Origin: Lineus longissimus
Taxonomy: Eukaryota > Nemertea > Pilidiophora > Heteronemertea > Lineidae
Assembly: GCF_910592395.1 (NCBI RefSeq)
Contig: NC_088321.1
Span: 13,950,001-14,014,000 of the forward strand
Length of the DNA: 64,000 nt
Reading direction: 5' to 3'
In this document: in pieces, positions 11,645 to 22,260 of the stretch
How positions within the stretch are numbered: position 1 is the stretch's first letter
How the letters are laid out: each line of letters starts with the position of its first letter
Position numbers and translations under genes: made by a program
The notes under the pieces: model-generated
What the model was told of the DNA's origin: nothing
What the model saw: the letters and a program-made list of their open reading frames with translations, nothing else
Databases searched by the model: none

Positions 11645-13447
11645 ACCAAGTAACACTGACAGATGGGGACCAGATATACATGTATAGTGCATAGATTCGT
11701 ATCGTATGATACAGCAGGGGTTTATATGTTTATATATAGAATTTGTAGTTATGTGAGGTATATTTTGTGATCATAATATAATATAGTAATGTAGCAGCAT
11801 TGAACTTGATATTTTTGGGTTTTAGGGCCAGAAGCGCACAACTGGCTGCCTGGAAAGTGTCGAAACATATACCATTCATACGGTACGATCATATAATTAC
11901 GCCACAAATCCATACCATGTGTTATAATAGATGGAAACAGCCTCATATGAGACTAAAAAAGGACAGCTTTTTGGGATACAACAGATGGGTGACCATGGAT
12001 ATTGGCGAACCGGACTGACCTATCCCACTGCAAGAGGGACGGGATTTGACCTCGAATGGTGGCCTTTCACTCGCTCGGCCGAAAGTAAACAACTTTATCA
12101 CATTAACTAGTTCGAGATGACGCCTGGCGTCATAAGTAAGCATAGGCACAGTGATTGGCCGATTCGAAAATGGATACACCTGGCAATTGGCTGGTCATCA
12201 CTAAAAATAGTGCTGGTGAAAGTCCGGCCAAACAGCTATATCCTGAAAAACCTCTCCACGCACGGGTGTTACATAGTAAATATATTACAGGGCGGGGCCC
12301 TCCGTCTGCGCAGTGGGCTAAATTGTGTTCGGCTGGAATTCCTGGCCTTTTTCGAGGTCTCACACATGCTCGATAAACAGCCGTTCGGAACCTTTTTCAA
12401 TGGTCTGGGGCGTGGACAGAAATGACGAATGCCGACCGACCTACGATTCGGGCGAAATACAATCACGCAATCCTGCATTCGTAGCTTATTGGTCCATTGA
12501 GGAGTCACTACCGAGATTGACACAGTTTATTTTGGAACATTAAGCAATTGGCGCACATTTTGGGTGTTTTTTCCTGCGAAGCAAGGGCCCGAGCGGTACT
12601 ATGAGGGAAATTCGCTCGGTGTGTTGGAAGGGCAGATTGATTCTCGACAATCTTGGGGACTGATTCTCAAGGGTGCTATACCTCATATGAGGTGTATTCT
12701 GTGTATGGAATGTTCCTTTTCAGTGTCTAAGTACGAAGATACCAATCTCCCAATGAGAGGACTGCGCTTCATTTCCTCCCGGAATAAGCCAAACGTACGC
12801 TCGTACACGGTGCAAGTATCACTAGGAATCGTTACCAAAATGGCACCGACATTGACGAGGATACAATGTGTAAATCATGCATTACTGCGCATGTGAACAA
12901 ATGAACAAACGAGATGACGTCATCCTATACACAGCCTGTTGGGCTGTCCGAGAAACAAATGATTCTATGACGCAATTTAATCTCTGAGCTGCTGACGTAA
13001 GACAAGACCACAATTTATTTTTTAAGCCTTTTAGCAATTAAATTGTCAATGTTTGACCGCGACGCATCAAATACTGCGTGGGGTTGTAAATCTGAAATTT
13101 TGATATGATATTCCGGATAGTCGGGCAAGTAAATGGTGAAAAATAAACTGGTAGTTGACCACGGAAATTTTTTGATAATCGACAAATTAGACAGACATTG
13201 ATATTTCCACTCTTTTCAGCCAACTGGCAGAAAAATCTCAAAACACGCCCCCTATTACCAAATTAGCAAAATTCCAAATATATTTTTTCATCAAATAATT
13301 TCTTTATATCTGTAGACTTGCCACAACAAATATTTTTTCAATACCTCTCCAAATATGTACTTGAGAGTTAAAAACATGCACTCGTCTAATTGATAGGCCT
13401 CGACCCTCCAACCTATGAATATTCATTAGTGGTCTTGTCTCACGTTA
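11645..13447. other. Region with no recognised gene
   Basis: Several open frames overlap here on both strands, but none shows a domain, a stable composition bias or a matching splice site. This is what chance frames in moderately GC-rich DNA look like. No repeat elsewhere in the window matches it. Confidence 0.4.
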
Positions 13448-13650
13448 AGGGTTGACCATAGGCACCGCCATTTTGGATACAACTTGAAATCCTAAAGCAA
13501 TTAGAACGCCTTCAAAATGAAGTAAACGCCAATTTCAATGGTGGGAGTCTGTTCCCTGGTAAACAAAGAACTGATTCCCACCCTTGAAATTGGTATTCAT
13601 CCTGTTTTGAAACAAGTTCTAGCCAAAATGGTGGTATTATGGTAAACCCT
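13448..13650. mobile_element. Palindromic MITE, family M1, copy 1
   Basis: The copy starts TTAAGGGTTGACC (TTAA at 13445) and ends GTAAACCCT. The two halves are inverted versions of each other: a phrase like GCCATTTTGG..ACTTGAAATCCTAAAGCAATTAGAAC..CTTCAAAATGAAGT recurs in reverse on the right. About 200 bp, no coding capacity. Related copies lie at 50648, 52450, 59303 and 60234. Confidence 0.8.
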
Positions 13651-13689
13651 CCATAGATCTAATACAATAATCCTAATCTTAAAGGAGGA

Positions 13690-13792
13690 ATTTGTATTCC
13701 ATTTACTGTAAAATATGCGATAAGCGAACGGCCCACACAACTGGTCGAGAGGAAATCATTGCGTATACATGTGCAGGTCCTTTGAAATAGGC
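13690..13792 (+). pseudogene. Relic of a transposase-like C terminus, copy 1
   Basis: A short frame ending in TAG at about 13790 reads YCKICDKRTAH followed by REEIIAYTCAGPLK. The CxxC plus H and C pattern suggests a small zinc-binding tail. The same DNA recurs inverted at 19990-20080, about 90% similar and with the same reading frame. Similarity stops at the same place in both, so this is the conserved end of a repeat family. No start, upstream domain or catalytic residue remains, and the superfamily is unknown. Confidence 0.45.
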
Positions 13793-14008
13793 CTAGATGA
13801 CGCTAATTACACGATTTATTGAGCATGTACATGTACCACAAAATCCATGTCTGATATCACTTTGAATTTAGATGATATTGAATAACCGATTTAACGCTGG
13901 CCTCCTCGTGCATTTAAGATTGTCAATCGCAAGCGTCAGCAAGAAACCAAAATGATGTGCACTGTCTTTTTTGGCATTTTGATAATGTTTTCTGATTTCG
14001 TTCATCCA

Positions 14009-15586
14009 ATGGATAATGGCGACATCAATAATGTTGATGAAAATGTCGATGCCTTACAACCTCCTGCTCGGCGTCACCGATCGTATTCACTGGCGGAGAA
14101 AATCCGTCTGCTCGATGTCTATGAAAACGAAGACATCAGGCAGCCTCATGGGATTTCATCGCCCCAGTTTGCCAGGGAGTATAACATCCCCTCCGGGACT
14201 ATGCGCCGATGGCTCCGCGAAGAGGATGACCTCCGAGAGAGACATCGCGAAACTACGAGCAGGCAGGTCAACAGGCGCACACAAAGACGAAGGGGCATTG
14301 GTGAGTGCTGTATTGTACTTTTAACAGAAAATTAACGCCATCTTCCATGTCATTTTCTTCTCAAATTTGATGTCCATGAGAACCTGGAACTTTAAATTTG
14401 AAATTGTTCTTTTCTAAAGTCCACATTTTTTTCAGCCTTATGGCCAGAGGTTGACAGGTCAGTTCGTGAATGGATGGCAACAAGGCGACAACATGGGGTA
14501 CCTGTCTCGGGTGACGACATGATGATTAAAGCTGAACAGTCTTTCCGAACGTGGTGGGCAGTGCTCCCCGAACAGCAGCAACAGGAATACCGGCAGCATC
14601 GGCCACAATTAACAAACTTCAGGGCGTCCAGAGGGTGGCTAACTGGTTTTCTCTCTAGGAACGGTATTAGTTTTAGGAAACAATGTAAAAATGTTACGGC
14701 TATTCCCGAAAACGCGGATGAACTTGTGGCCAATTTTCAGCAAAATGTTACCCAGACGGTTGATGAAAATGGGATTGAACTTGTGATAAACATGAATGAA
14801 ACGTTTGCTCTTTTTGACATGGCGCCACAATACAATACAAAACGATGCGATGCGATGCGATGCGATGCGATACAATACAATGAAAAGGGGGCAAAACAAA
14901 TTGATCTTCGCACGTCCCGAGGGAATCCGAAACTAGGATGTACAGTAACTTTAGGGATTCCAAGGGATGGGAGAAAGATTCCTGCGAGTGTGATACTCAG
15001 AGGACTGAGGGCTGACGGGGAAGTAATCCAGGATTTGAGGGAAAATGCACCCGACAATGTCCGAGTAACCGGGTCTGAAACGGGTTGGGCAAACTGGCAG
15101 ACACTACTATCGTAGGTTAATGACAGTCTTCTCCCTTTTGTAGGTGATGCCTTTCCATTTTTGTTGATATGGGACATGTTCCCAGCCCATAGAAATGCCC
15201 AGGTTCAGCATCACATTGAAGATGCGCCTGGTTTTATCCAGTTGGTTCCAGGAAGATGTACTTCTTTGGTCCAGCCATTTGATAAAACTGTCATCCGTTC
15301 CTTCAAAATTAACATGCGTAAAATGTGCAAGGCCTGGAAGATCCAAAGTAATGATGAACATGGTCGTTGTGAGCCAATTACTAGGGATACGCTTTTGCGC
15401 ATTATCAGCGACTCCTGGGGCCCTACAACGGAAGAGGCAATCCATACGGCCTGGCGTGCGTGCGGACTGCTTCAAGGAGATGAGCCAATGCCAGATCACG
15501 TTGATCAAGACATTATTGATTTTGATAACATTGAAATCGAAGACAATGGTCTAGAATTTGTAGATTTGGAGGAAGAATTGACTTAA
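14009..15586 (+). pseudogene. Pogo/Tigger-like DDE transposase, disabled
   Basis: Exons 14009-14300 and 14436-15586 (GTGAGT donor, TTTTTTTCAG acceptor) give 480 codons with one internal TAG at 15113-15115, where the context suggests Trp. Residues ~28-75 form a psq-type helix-turn-helix (SYSLAEKIRLLDVYE). A CENP-B-like DNA-binding segment follows (WPEVDRSVREWM, RGWLTGFLSRNG). The DDE core begins at INMNETF. The usual first aspartate is Asn (AAT at 14795-14797). The second, in LLIWDMFPAH, is present at 15173, and a candidate third lies in VQPFDKTVIR. A GATGC microsatellite at 14847-14870 inserts extra residues just after the first catalytic position. An acidic tail ends the protein. Such enzymes cut and paste DNA at TA sites. 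The element's own termini were not identified. Confidence 0.8.
14847..14871 (+). repeat. (GCGAT)n microsatellite inside the transposase coding region
   Basis: Four tandem GCGAT units, flanked by two near-identical ACAATACAA phrases, sit between FDM and EKGAKQ of the transposase. Related proteins go almost directly from FDMP to the EKGAKQ-type block, so the repeat expanded within the gene while keeping frame. Confidence 0.75.
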
Positions 15587-15804
15587 ACCCAGTATTAATC
15601 ATCACATCCTGTTTGTCTTTCTTTTCATCCAATTCAACTGAATGAGCCCAAGTACTTTTGCACGAACGGGGTAGAAGTCTACCACCAATAACACCTAGGC
15701 TATAACCACATGAAAACGACACTTGTCATCAGCGTCATCCAGAAGTATTAAGGTAGCAGGAAGGGTTGGGCGTTTGTGGTTTCTGAGTCTGAGGGGGTTG
15801 GTGT

Positions 15805-15868
15805 CTGTTGACTGTGCTTTAAGAGAGACTAGGCATGGCGCCAGTCTCTCTTAAAGCACAGTCAACAG
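15805..15868. repeat. Perfect inverted repeat, 26-bp arms, 12-nt loop
   Basis: Positions 15805-15830 are the exact reverse complement of 15843-15868. The loop is AGGCATGGCGCC. It lies 219 bp after the transposase stop. The right arm, loop and the next ~40 bases recur at 16189-16246, so the palindrome arose by inverted duplication of a repeat end. Confidence 0.9.
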
Positions 15869-16396
15869 GCATTTGGTCTTAGTATTTGGGTTTTGATTGC
15901 CATCACTGTACCCCTGTAAAAGTGAGAGGAGGAGAAGTTTGGAATGATGAAAGCATTGAAGAAGAAGAAATGTTATTATTGAGGAAAGCAAAATTTATTA
16001 TGAGACTAGAAGGCAGTGTCCTGACTTGATTATTTTGAAAATGGCGGTCTGAACACATTAAAAGGTGGAACATGGCATTTTATCGACTTTCAAGTGTTCC
16101 GCAGTTAAAGGGAGACTATAGGCAGCAGCTAGGTAGGCAAGATAAAGTCATACAAATTTGCCAAAAGGGGTCAGTCATATCTCTAGGCATGGCGCCAGTC
16201 TCTCTTAAAGCACAGTCAACAGGCATTTGGTCTTAGTATTTGGGTAAGTACAGAATCAAGGCAGCTCAGAGAGCAATGATTGAACGATGCTGTGGACAAG
16301 TCCAAGGATACTGCATCAGTCACGACCAATTTCTCATCAGAAAGCGTCACCACCAGCATATTCAATGTTCAGTTCCAACCTGTACCAGTCCAATGC

Positions 16397-16530
16397 ACGC
16401 CTGTCATGGTCAGCAGTGGTCAGCTTAGCGCGATATGGAACATTCTTCCGAAACTCAAGCGAGGGAAGTCTGCTCATTAGCCTATCTCGCGCACTGCTCC
16501 TTCTTGTCAAACATCGTAGTGAAATCGTGG
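16397..16530. repeat. 134-bp direct repeat, copy 1 (copy 2 at 19455-19590)
   Basis: The two segments are about 92% identical in the same orientation, 3 kb apart. Both contain GCGCGATATGGAACATTCTT and CTCGCGCACTGCTCCTTC. On the minus strand the copies read almost the same peptide (RLPSLEF.KNVPYRAKL), so they may come from a former coding exon. Confidence 0.8.
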
Positions 16531-16767
16531 TACAGTGGGGCGTCCTCGAGGATTGCAGCTGGTCGGACAGACGTGAGGTGGAATATGGGCGGCTGCACTT
16601 CTTCGTTGATGTGCGATGGCAGATAGCACAGTTGTTGCGTTGCATGACAGCTGAAAGTGAATGTGATATCATAGAACTGAGGCGTTTGCAATGAGACTAT
16701 AGGTGAAGTAGAAGCAAGGAGTGAAATGGGCCATCTTCCAGTGACTAATATACAGAGTAAGGGCACT

Positions 16768-17170
16768 GGGTGTTGTTAGATTCAGCATTGAATGTATTCC
16801 TCGTACAAGCGTGAATAGTGTGGACATACAGTGAGAGGTGAGAGACCCCTATTGACTACTTCTTGTACTTTATCTTGGATATTATATTAGTATTGAACTT
16901 CTAGCCATGGAATATGAAGAAATTGAAGTTGTAGGCATGGAATATGAAAAATTATTCAACGATGAAAGACATTATTCCATGAGGCTTTGCCGTGATCGCA
17001 AAGGACGCGACGCGATTGGTTCACATGCTAATGAGGTATGATAATGATAATTACCTCTATAATGCTACTTGGATAGCGACTGTGTCGTTGATTGCAACAG
17101 TGGTCTATGTCAATGTGTGCCTGTAATGTCAATGAAGTATGATGAGGTGATGACGATAGTGCAATCTATA
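16768..17170. repeat. ~400-bp direct repeat, copy 1 (copy 2 at 18333-18642)
   Basis: Shared phrases in the same order include TGTATTCCT.GTACAAGC, GTGAGAGACCCCTAT, ATTACCT.TATAAT and GTGTGCCTGTAATGTCAATG. Copy 2 lacks about 90 bp. The repeat overlaps the right end of the T1 element, so part of the 16.1-18.6 kb block is duplicated or nested. Confidence 0.75.
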
Positions 17171-18332
17171 TCATAATACTATAAGGCGGCTCGCTAAAGT
17201 GCCATTTGGGGGTCGTGTTTCGTCTCGAAATTTTGCACGTTTGCAGGTGATATGTTATCCTGATGCAACGTCATGTTTATTTTCGGAAATTTACTTCAGC
17301 GGAGCAGTAATGAGGGATTTTTAATCGGACACGGTCAATTCTCCTTATCACTCACGGAGCCAAGCCATTGCTGTTCAGTTATGCAGGGGATTAATGAATC
17401 ACCTGCACTCCCTGTGGGGTGACTAACACTACCTGTTGCACGGCTGGCTGTAGGGGGATGATTGGAACAGCCTGTACACGTGTTGACCTGCTGAACCAAG
17501 GTTAATGTTATTTTCAATCCACGATTGTATGTCACCTGATCTTCGAGATTTAGCGGGAAAGAAATTGTAAACAAACGCATGTGTGCAGTTCAAATGTAAA
17601 CAAAAATGTATTTTGATTCTTTTGGTTGCTGGACTTGGGTTTTCCCGCAGTAAGGAGCTGGGGTCAAATTGATGGTCTATTGTATATTGGTACTGTATTA
17701 GCCAGAGCTAGCCCTTGATTATGAAGGGATTTTCAAATTAAGGTTACAATGGTATGTTTATGTGCTCACCACAGCTTTCAAAACTTGATGTATCTGAAGA
17801 GGCACTCTGAACTTGGCATGGCCTTATCAAGGAGCTGCTCACGGTGCTGAACTTCTAGCTTGCCTGTCGACTAAGTGCCTTGCCCGAGACATTGCTACAT
17901 GTAGGAGGAGCACGCATTTTAAAGTTTTAGTAGTGATAGTGCAATTGGTCCGAGCCATTTGGAGGCCGACATGTGAAGGCCTATCTGGGTTCTCCTTCAT
18001 CTCCGTATAAAAAGGGGCATATTGCTGACTAAGGAACGAGGTATATTCACATTGCCTCATCATCTCATTCGGACCAATTGATTTACTTTTATATGCACGC
18101 ATACAGCACGCCACAGGGTCCGAGTCTGTGGACAAATGGTTGGTTTAATTTGTCTCTTCGATATTGCTCCTTTGATATTGCATTATATTTTCATTGCAAT
18201 TCAATCTATTCAAGGTATAGCCCATTTGAACCTGCCTGCGCCACGGGTACAATGCTAGTTATTAAATATTGGCAAGAGATCATACTACAACATAGGTCTT
18301 GTTTTTGACAGATGACTGTGCGACATTCCCAT

Positions 18333-18642
18333 TGGGTCTTGTTAGAGTCAGCGCTGCATGTATTCCTTGTACAAGCTTGAATAGTTGTGCTTCCCTAGGC
18401 CCATGGGGTGAGAGACCCCTATCGGCTACTTCGGCTAACTTTATCTTGCCTACCTAGCTGCTAGCAATAGTGCCCCTTTATCAAGACTGAAACCCACTGT
18501 GCGGGGCTAAGAAATTACCTTTATAATCCTAGTTGGATAACCACTGTGTAGATGATTTGAAGAGTGCTCTGTGGATGTGTGCCTGTAATGTCAATGAAAG
18601 TATGATGAGGTGATGACGATAGTGGAATGACGAAATATTGGA
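18333..18642. repeat. ~310-bp direct repeat, copy 2 (of 16768-17170)
   Basis: Diverged direct copy of 16768-17170 with the same order of blocks. It includes the inverted right end of element T1 at 18441-18482. No coding signal. Confidence 0.75.
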
Positions 18643-19454
18643 AAGAGATCTATTCCTAGAAGAACATATGTCCTGTTTTGACTAGGTGGCGCATTTTAGA
18701 ATCAGCAGTGAGCACTGTGTGTAACATGGTGGAGGCAGCGGAGATAATAACTGTGTCGAAAGTATTGTTATAGGGCCTTCCCTAGGCCCATGGGGTTAAA
18801 TTTACAATCCACGATTGAAAAGACGTAGTTTGATCGCATTCAACTATAAATCCATTGAACAGTTGTGTTCCTTTAGTCAACCGATGACCTTTTGTTGGGC
18901 CATGATCGGGGATTGTAAACTGTAAATGTATTATGGACTGGGAGACGGGGGAAACACAAGTGAAATAGACCAAAACAAGTGATTTTGGGGCTTTGGTTTA
19001 GACGCATGCCCCACATGCGCCATGCGGGATTATACGGTTCATGTGAACTTGTTGACATCTAGGCCTACATGATCTACTAGTGCTGTTATTGGTCATGGTA
19101 CATGGTAGGCCTAATCATCATGGCTATATGTTTCAGGAGAAGCTCGGAGTAAAATGAACTGCCGATGAATAATGATGTTGTTCATGTTTACCATGTTTAC
19201 TAGTACATAGCCATCGGGTATGCACTGGCCAGTGCACTTTCTGCACGTCGTCATGGTCATGTACGTGATACCTTGCATTTTGTTTTTTGAATGCGCATGC
19301 TTTTTGGGCAAAATCACTTGTACCAACACTAATGAATAATGTCTTCTTATCCCTATGACTCCATACACAGTGAGGGCATTGTCCCATTCCCATCAAATGG
19401 TAACTTATTGTACCGTATTAGGGTGGAAGTTGGGGAGCAGATACCTACCGTTGA

Positions 19455-19590
19455 ACGCCTGTCATAATCAGCAGTGATGAGCTTAGCGCGATATGGAACA
19501 TTCTTCAGAAACTCAAGCGAGGGAAGTCTGCTCATTAGCATATCTCGCGCACTGCTCCTTCTTGTCAAACATCGTAGTGAAATTGTAATG
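19455..19590. repeat. 134-bp direct repeat, copy 2 (of 16397-16530)
   Basis: See 16397. It is followed at 19594-19618 by a perfect 10-bp hairpin (AACGTCTGGC arms, 5-nt loop). Confidence 0.8.
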
Positions 19591-19989
19591 GAAAACGTCT
19601 GGCTTTGCGCCAGACGTTGAGACTAATAAGTGAAGAACTAATAGGTAAAGAACTTCTACTTGCGCGAGACTGCTCTGATAAAATTATCATTGCAGAGACT
19701 ACGGTGACGTACACATATATTTTTTACAATCAAAAATGCCCTCAAAAGACGACATGGAATGATTATTTTATTGATATTTCCTACTATATACCTTCCAATT
19801 ATCACTTTATACAAATAGATCGGCGTTAGGTCGCATGCTTTTCTTTCCTGGTGACACTATAAAGCAAAATAGTTGCAACCCCGTAAATGCGCTATAAGTC
19901 CAATAATAAGTGACGGTGACCCGTTATAAATGTTTCGCCAGCTTCGCTTTTTTGCCGCTACGCGGCGCGTTGGGCCCTTGCGTCTAGGC

Positions 19990-20178
19990 CTATTTCAAAG
20001 GACCTGAACATGTATACGCAATGATTTCCTCTCGAACAGTTTTGTGGGCCGTTCGCTTATCACATATTTTACAGTATATGGTTGGCTGTACATGTTCCAG
20101 TTTCATGGCATGCATAATGCAGTCTGAATTGCAAGGGATAGGCCTAGAACTTACAATGGGATTAATGGCAGTGGACAA
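19990..20178 (-). pseudogene. Relic of a transposase-like C terminus, copy 2
   Basis: The minus strand reads a 62-residue frame ending YCKICDKRTAH..REEIIAYTCSGPLK and stop. It matches the plus-strand relic at 13690-13792 in inverted orientation, and extends it upstream by about 30 residues that include two more cysteines (RPIPCNSDC). CxxC plus H/C hints at a zinc knuckle. The family is not recognised. The two copies bracket the pogo-like gene and the T1 element. Confidence 0.45.
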
Positions 20179-20588
20179 AACACAATTTACTTTGATGCAT
20201 GTCGCATAGCAAGGCCTTTTTTATCAAGTCAACAGCTTGTTAGAATTCGACATTCGAACTTTGGTGACTTGACTGTGCTGCGGCGGACTCTACAGAGAGT
20301 TCAGAACTCTGCCTGGGTGACACTGGACAAAACATAATTTATTTTGATACGACTAACATTGAAAGGCATTTGATTAAGTAGAAGGTAAGTCGAATTTCGA
20401 CCTTCATTCGTTTTGCATACGTTAGGTCATTAAGCAGTACAGTTTTGTTCCAAAGAGTAATTTCGGAATATCTACTGTCACCAGCAGTGATACACTGCTG
20501 GTATCACTAATACTCAACAACTATGTGCACAGAACATTCGTTCCAGGGATCGCTGAATGTCAACCTAAAACATAAAATAAAGAATGTT

Positions 20589-20857
20589 GCTTGCTTACTG
20601 ATATCAAAGATATATTTGGGGTCAGTAACAAATATTGAATAATTGAAACAGTCTTTCAAGTTCACAAATCATCCTAATAATAAGAAACAAATGACTTTTT
20701 GTGGTGCAAGGAATAAGCAAACCTGCTGATTTGCCAAAAACTCATCAATGCGTGAATAAGGGTCATTGCTACAGGAAGGGCAAGCTAGCATTTTAAAGAA
20801 AAAAATCACCTATAGTTTATGAGAAAATTGTGATTTTATTTGCAGCTCTTTCAAACT
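20589..20857. repeat. Left outer arm of an inverted duplication (partner 29888-30152)
   Basis: The reverse complement of this block matches 29888-30152 over about 265 bp at roughly 80% identity, for example GACCCTTATTCACGC and GCTTATTCCTTGCACCA. An inner block, 21920-21964, matches 29804-29850 the same way. Together they flank the LINE. A ~1.06-kb insertion at 20860-21919 separates the two left blocks. Confidence 0.85.
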
Positions 20858-21069
20858 TTTCCAATGGGCTTTATCATGATGTTTTGAAAGGAACCAGTTT
20901 TGAACCCACCTCTAAATCTGCAGACATGGGCATAGGCCTACAGATTTGTATGCTAAGCATATGACAAATCTATGGCCTTCCAGGAATTTTATTAGATAAT
21001 TCTAAAGTATGGTGACTTTACAGCCAGCATAGCAAGAAACAGTGATCGGCCATCAGAAGTGCTATTACA

Positions 21070-21475
21070 TTACCAAGGATAAGCACAAGTCCGATTCCAA
21101 CTCCGACTGAAACTCCGAGAGCGAATCGTAGCTACTTACGGATACTTGTGATTTAAATGATTTGATGGAAGCTAGCCATTGATGAAACACTGTCATAATG
21201 CGAGGAAGGATTTGGCGTCTTAAATCGATTGTGCGCATAAAGAGCAAATATCGAGGTCGTATTCCTATTCGTGCCGATTTCTTACGAATAGGAATAAGAC
21301 CTCAATATTCATGACATAAGAGCAAAGTAGATTAAAGACGCTGATTGTTTTTTGGAAACCATCAATCAAATCATTTAAATCGCGGTTGTCCATTGGTTGC
21401 TGCTATTCGCTCTCCGAGTCTCAGTCGGAATGGGAGTTGGAATGGTGCTAATCCTCGCTTTTATCGTTAGTCTAC
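21070..21475. mobile_element. ~400-bp foldback element
   Basis: The sequence folds back on itself around 21275. Outer arms pair at about 21072-21130 with 21405-21470 (ATTCCAACTCC / GGAGTTGGAAT and CTCCGAGAGCGAAT). Inner arms pair at 21249-21271 with 21284-21306 (ATTCCTATTCGT / ACGAATAGGAAT). No coding capacity. It is part of the extra sequence that interrupts the left arm of the larger inverted duplication. Confidence 0.7.
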
Positions 21476-21919
21476 CTGCACTCCCTTCGCGACAACACTG
21501 ACCTTACACTCACTCGTGGTTGTCGCACACGAGAGACGCACTAAAAGCCATCATAATTGAAGACCAGGTATTCAATGAGTAACGGTTCCAGGGATGCTGA
21601 CCTGACCCAATTGCACAGTGCATTTTGTATAAAAGAAGGGTAACCTCATCCTGAGGTTGGCACTATCAATTCAGGCCGTCATTTAATTACTTTGTGTCAA
21701 GCAATTTAATTGGCCACCCGTTTATGATGGTGCGTCCGACAGATTACCTGGCGGGAGTTATCGGCGGTGAAAGGAGGAGACTTTAGGACTGATATTCATC
21801 GTCGATAAGTCGACATGTTCATCGATGGTTTGCAAAGCTTTATGACACTTGTACAGCTAATGAGGCCTACCAGCATTTTTGGTAGTGAAAGGTGGTCACA
21901 AAACCTCACAGCAAAGACC

Positions 21920-21964
21920 ACGGTGGATAACCGTAGCGGTTTAGCGACCAATAAGGACGGTTCA
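21920..21964. repeat. Left inner arm of the inverted duplication (partner 29804-29850)
   Basis: GGTGGATAACCGTAGCGGTT and the adjoining TTAGCGACC are matched in reverse complement at 29804-29850 with two or three differences. This lies about 100 bp outside the 3' end of the LINE. Confidence 0.8.
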
Positions 21965-22064
21965 GCAAACTTCCGTTTTGCTAAGAAAAGTGCAGAATTT
22001 CGAATGAAATACCACGGAACACACACCCAGAGGTTGACTCCGTAGCTTCGAAGGGAATGTGACA

Positions 22065-22260
22065 AATTCAAATTAATTCAAATTAGTTTATTAATCAAAA
22101 GGCCCGGAGGGCAAAGGTACACATGGTACAATAGAAATACAATGATTTTGATTGAAAGTACATAAGACATACAAAGGATACATGACAAAAGTAACAATAT
22201 AAAGTCTACTACCGGGGTCAAACCTGGAGTAGATACTAGTAGGTGGGAGAGAGGAGGTCC
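22065..22260 (-). other. LINE 3' untranslated region and tail
   Basis: Sequence between the ORF2 stop (22261-22263) and the A+T-rich direct-repeat tail AAATTCAAATTAATTCAAATT at 22066-22086, here broken into units of AATTC/AAATT. It contains the short complementary words GGCCCGG and CCGGGG but no obvious long hairpin. The tail type suggests short-repeat rather than poly(A) 3' priming. Confidence 0.65.

Larger units (their letters stand above)
16106..18482. mobile_element. ~2.4-kb element with inverted ends, family T1
   Basis: The left end (TTAAAGGGAGACTATAGG at 16106, running on through GCAGCAGCTAGGTAGGCAAGATAAAGT to 16149) is matched inverted at 18441-18482. A third, inverted-orientation copy of the end lies at 40002-40085 inside the CELF intron. 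TTAA sits at the outer edge of the left end and of the 40002 copy, as expected for piggyBac-type target sites, but the right edge reads TTTA. The interior holds no intact gene; short minus-strand frames near 16340-16770 (reading CAICHRTSTKKCS in one frame) may be a decayed transposase tail. That superfamily link is inference. Confidence 0.55.

Noticed and set aside
11388-12896. Cluster of 60-110-residue frames on both strands as possible genes
   Set aside because: No domain, no signal peptide, no splice logic, and frames overlap each other; chance is sufficient.
15116-15160. An intron between the two halves of the transposase DDE domain (GTAGGT..TTTTGTAG)
   Set aside because: Both halves are in the same frame and the intervening codons read sensibly (VNDSLLPFVGDAFPFLLIWD), so a single TAG nonsense change is simpler.
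16337-16766. Intact piggyBac transposase tail
   Set aside because: Cysteines and familiar-looking words are split between two frames and no catalytic domain is present; kept only as a hypothesis under element T1.
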